5,370 nt of DNA from UMGS75 sp964507405 (GTDB lineage: Bacteria; Bacillota_I; Bacilli_A; ML615J-28; CAG-313), in contig CAZDPJ010000042.1 in NCBI GenBank assembly GCA_964507405.1, positions 1-5,370 of the forward strand. Reading direction: 5' to 3'. This document shows positions 4,695-5,370 of the stretch, piece by piece. The stretch's first letter is position 1; each line of letters opens with the position of its first letter. The position numbers were made by a program, and so were the translations under genes. The notes below the pieces were generated by a model. That model searched no databases, had not been told where the DNA came from, and saw only the letters and a program-made list of their open reading frames with translations.

Positions 4695-4697
4695 ATT
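4646..4697 (+). terminator. 16-bp hairpin with T-rich tail, probable terminator or attenuator
   Basis: Positions 4646-4661 pair with 4675-4690 for 16 bp with one G-U wobble (4655 with 4681) around a 13-nt loop. The 3' arm ends in TTATTTC and is followed by TTTTATT. Stem strength and tail fit a Rho-independent terminator, although the T run is interrupted. It lies only 17 bases before the initiator ATG, so it would cut that gene off from the promoter unless read-through is regulated. Confidence 0.55.
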
Positions 4698-4713
4698 AAG
4701 AAAGTAGGCAAAA

Positions 4714-5370
4714 ATGGCAGAAGAGAACCCGAGTTATTTTGCGACAATTCCAGCGAATGTAAGATATGATAAAAGGTTAAAATTATTATCAAGGTTTATG
4801 TGGGGGGAAATATCGGCATTAAGTAATCAAAAAGGTTATAGCTGGGCAACAAATAAATATTTTGCGGATTTATATGATGTGAGTATTCAAACGGTATCAG
4901 GGTGCATAAAACAGTTAAAAGATTATGGATATATTGATGTAAAAATAATTTATGCAGAAAATAGCAAACAGATTGAAAAACGTATCATAAGTTTAACAGG
5001 TATTAAAGAAAACTTTAAGGGGGGTATTAAAGAAAATTTGAATACCCCTATTAAAGAAAACTTTAAGGATAATAATACAAGTATGAATAATACAAGTATG
5101 AATATTAATAGTGACCTATTAAACTCAAAACAAACAAATCCAATCAAAAAAGTTGACCCTTATATGGCACATCCTTTAGTTACCTATTTCAGAGAAAAAC
5201 ATAAAGAGATATTAGGATATTCCGCATTTATAGGTGATACACACATTAAAAAGCTCATAGAATTAGGTTCAATGTATCCGACATTAAAGACTTTAATTCC
5301 GATAGCATTAAAAGAGTTAAAAACAATGAAATGGACATTACCAGACGGAACAGAGAAAAAACCTACGGTA
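4714..5370 (+). CDS. Phage replication initiator, winged-helix N-terminal domain (3' partial)
   Basis: The frame is open for 219 codons from ATG 4714 to the window end, with no stop. A modest SD (AGTAGG, 4703-4708) precedes it. Residues 7-30 (SYFATIPANVRYDKRLKLL) and 42-80 (YSWATNKYFADLYDVSIQTV, then IKQLKDYGYIDVK) match the helix-turn-helix domain that opens many phage replisome-organiser and initiator proteins; this domain binds origin DNA in the better-known relatives. Residues 95-145 are a low-complexity linker with three (G/P)IKEN(F/L) units and NNTSM twice, and the coding DNA there is a regular repeat block. A second folded region starts near residue 150 (DPYMAHPLVTYFREKHKEI) and continues beyond the window. 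Function: origin recognition and loading of helicase or loader, by family analogy. The exact C-terminal type (DnaD-like or other) cannot be seen. Confidence 0.8.
   Translation, partial: MAEENPSYFATIPANVRYDKRLKLLSRFMWGEISALSNQKGYSWATNKYFADLYDVSIQTVSGCIKQLKDYGYIDVKIIYAENSKQIEKRIISLTGIKENFKGGIKENLNTPIKENFKDNNTSMNNTSMNINSDLLNSKQTNPIKKVDPYMAHPLVTYFREKHKEILGYSAFIGDTHIKKLIELGSMYPTLKTLIPIALKELKTMKWTLPDGTEKKPTV
5002..5068 (+). repeat. Three 24-bp-period iteron-like repeats inside the initiator gene
   Basis: ATTAAAGAAAACTTTAAGG occurs exactly at 5002-5020 and 5050-5068; a diverged copy starts at 5026 (ATTAAAGAAAATTTGAA). Starts are spaced exactly 24 bases apart. Each perfect copy contains the hyphenated palindrome TTAAAG-AAAA-CTTTAA. 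The 24-base period keeps the reading frame (8 codons) and encodes IKENFK/IKENLN units. Confidence 0.85.
5021..5048. repeat. Inverted repeat around the middle iteron
   Basis: GGGGTATT (5021-5028) and AATACCCC (5041-5048) are perfect 8-base inverted arms separated by 12 bases. They bracket the diverged middle repeat copy and are the most GC-rich stretch in the block. Confidence 0.7.
5071..5100 (+). repeat. Perfect 15-bp tandem repeat, two copies, AT-rich
   Basis: AATAATACAAGTATG is present at 5071-5085 and 5086-5100 without a mismatch, immediately after the 24-bp repeats. It encodes NNTSM twice. It continues into an A/T-rich stretch (5101-5125) that could serve as an easily melted region. Confidence 0.85.

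Larger units (their letters stand above)
5002..5125. other. Candidate replication origin within the initiator gene
   Basis: The block combines three palindromic iteron-like repeats, an inverted repeat and an adjacent AT-rich tandem repeat, all in the linker between two domains of the putative initiator. In lambda, the origin lies at the equivalent place in gene O, with iterons bound by the O N-terminal domain followed by an AT-rich segment. The analogy is by layout only; the repeats could instead simply reflect expansion of a protein linker. Confidence 0.45.

Noticed and set aside
5002..5068. CRISPR-like array
   Set aside because: Only three short repeats with 5-7 base spacers inside an open coding frame; this does not fit repeat-spacer architecture.
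4950..5147. Minus-strand hydrophobic frame of 65 codons with repeated FSLIP units
   Set aside because: It is the antisense of the Lys/Glu/Asn-rich linker repeats in the initiator gene, which explains both the hydrophobicity and the repeats.

Overview
This window is part of a tailed-phage (Caudoviricetes) or prophage genome from an AT-rich bacterial host. Every convincing gene reads on the + strand, genes are packed with overlaps of a few bases, and most have good Shine-Dalgarno (SD) sites. The content is phage-typical: a DUF4376-type tail protein, a lysis cassette, a Rad52-like annealing protein and a winged-helix replication initiator. Both promoters match the ordinary housekeeping-sigma consensus. 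The host cannot be named from the sequence. The short amidase with no cell-wall-binding domain and the DUF4376 protein lean towards a Gram-negative-type envelope, while the initiator N-terminus looks like those of low-GC (Firmicutes, Negativicutes or similar gut) phages.

Layout. (1) 1-1100 is the end of the structural region: the 3' part of a DUF4376 tail protein, a 91-residue protein and a 102-residue protein, all overlapping. (2) 1087-2407 is the lysis region: a permuted papain-like (YiiX/C92-type) hydrolase, a one-helix membrane protein that is a holin candidate, and a T7-lysozyme-like amidase, closed by a clear terminator at 2424-2451. (3) 2485-4577 is an early operon: a consensus extended -10 promoter, a 42-residue membrane microprotein, a 100-N assembly gap (2692-2791), a zinc-ribbon protein, the Rad52-like annealase, two unrecognised helical proteins, and a 65-residue protein ending in an SSB-like Ile-Pro-Phe tip. 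(4) 4578-4713 is noncoding, with a second promoter of the same build followed by a 16-bp hairpin. The 13-nt loop of that hairpin is complementary to the predicted 5' end of the transcript, so it is either a small RNA or an attenuating leader. (5) 4714-5370 is a replication initiator that runs off the window. Its linker DNA carries three 24-bp-period repeats followed by an AT-rich perfect 15-bp tandem repeat, an arrangement like the lambda origin inside gene O.

Together, late genes finish virion tail parts and lysis, a terminator insulates them, and the next operon supplies recombination and ssDNA-handling proteins. A separately promoted, RNA-structured leader then precedes the initiator and its presumed origin. 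No integrase, repressor, tRNA, CRISPR array or insertion sequence is visible. The gap is of unknown true size and may hide genes. The most unusual items are the structured RNA region at 4616-4697 and the iteron-like block at 5002-5100.
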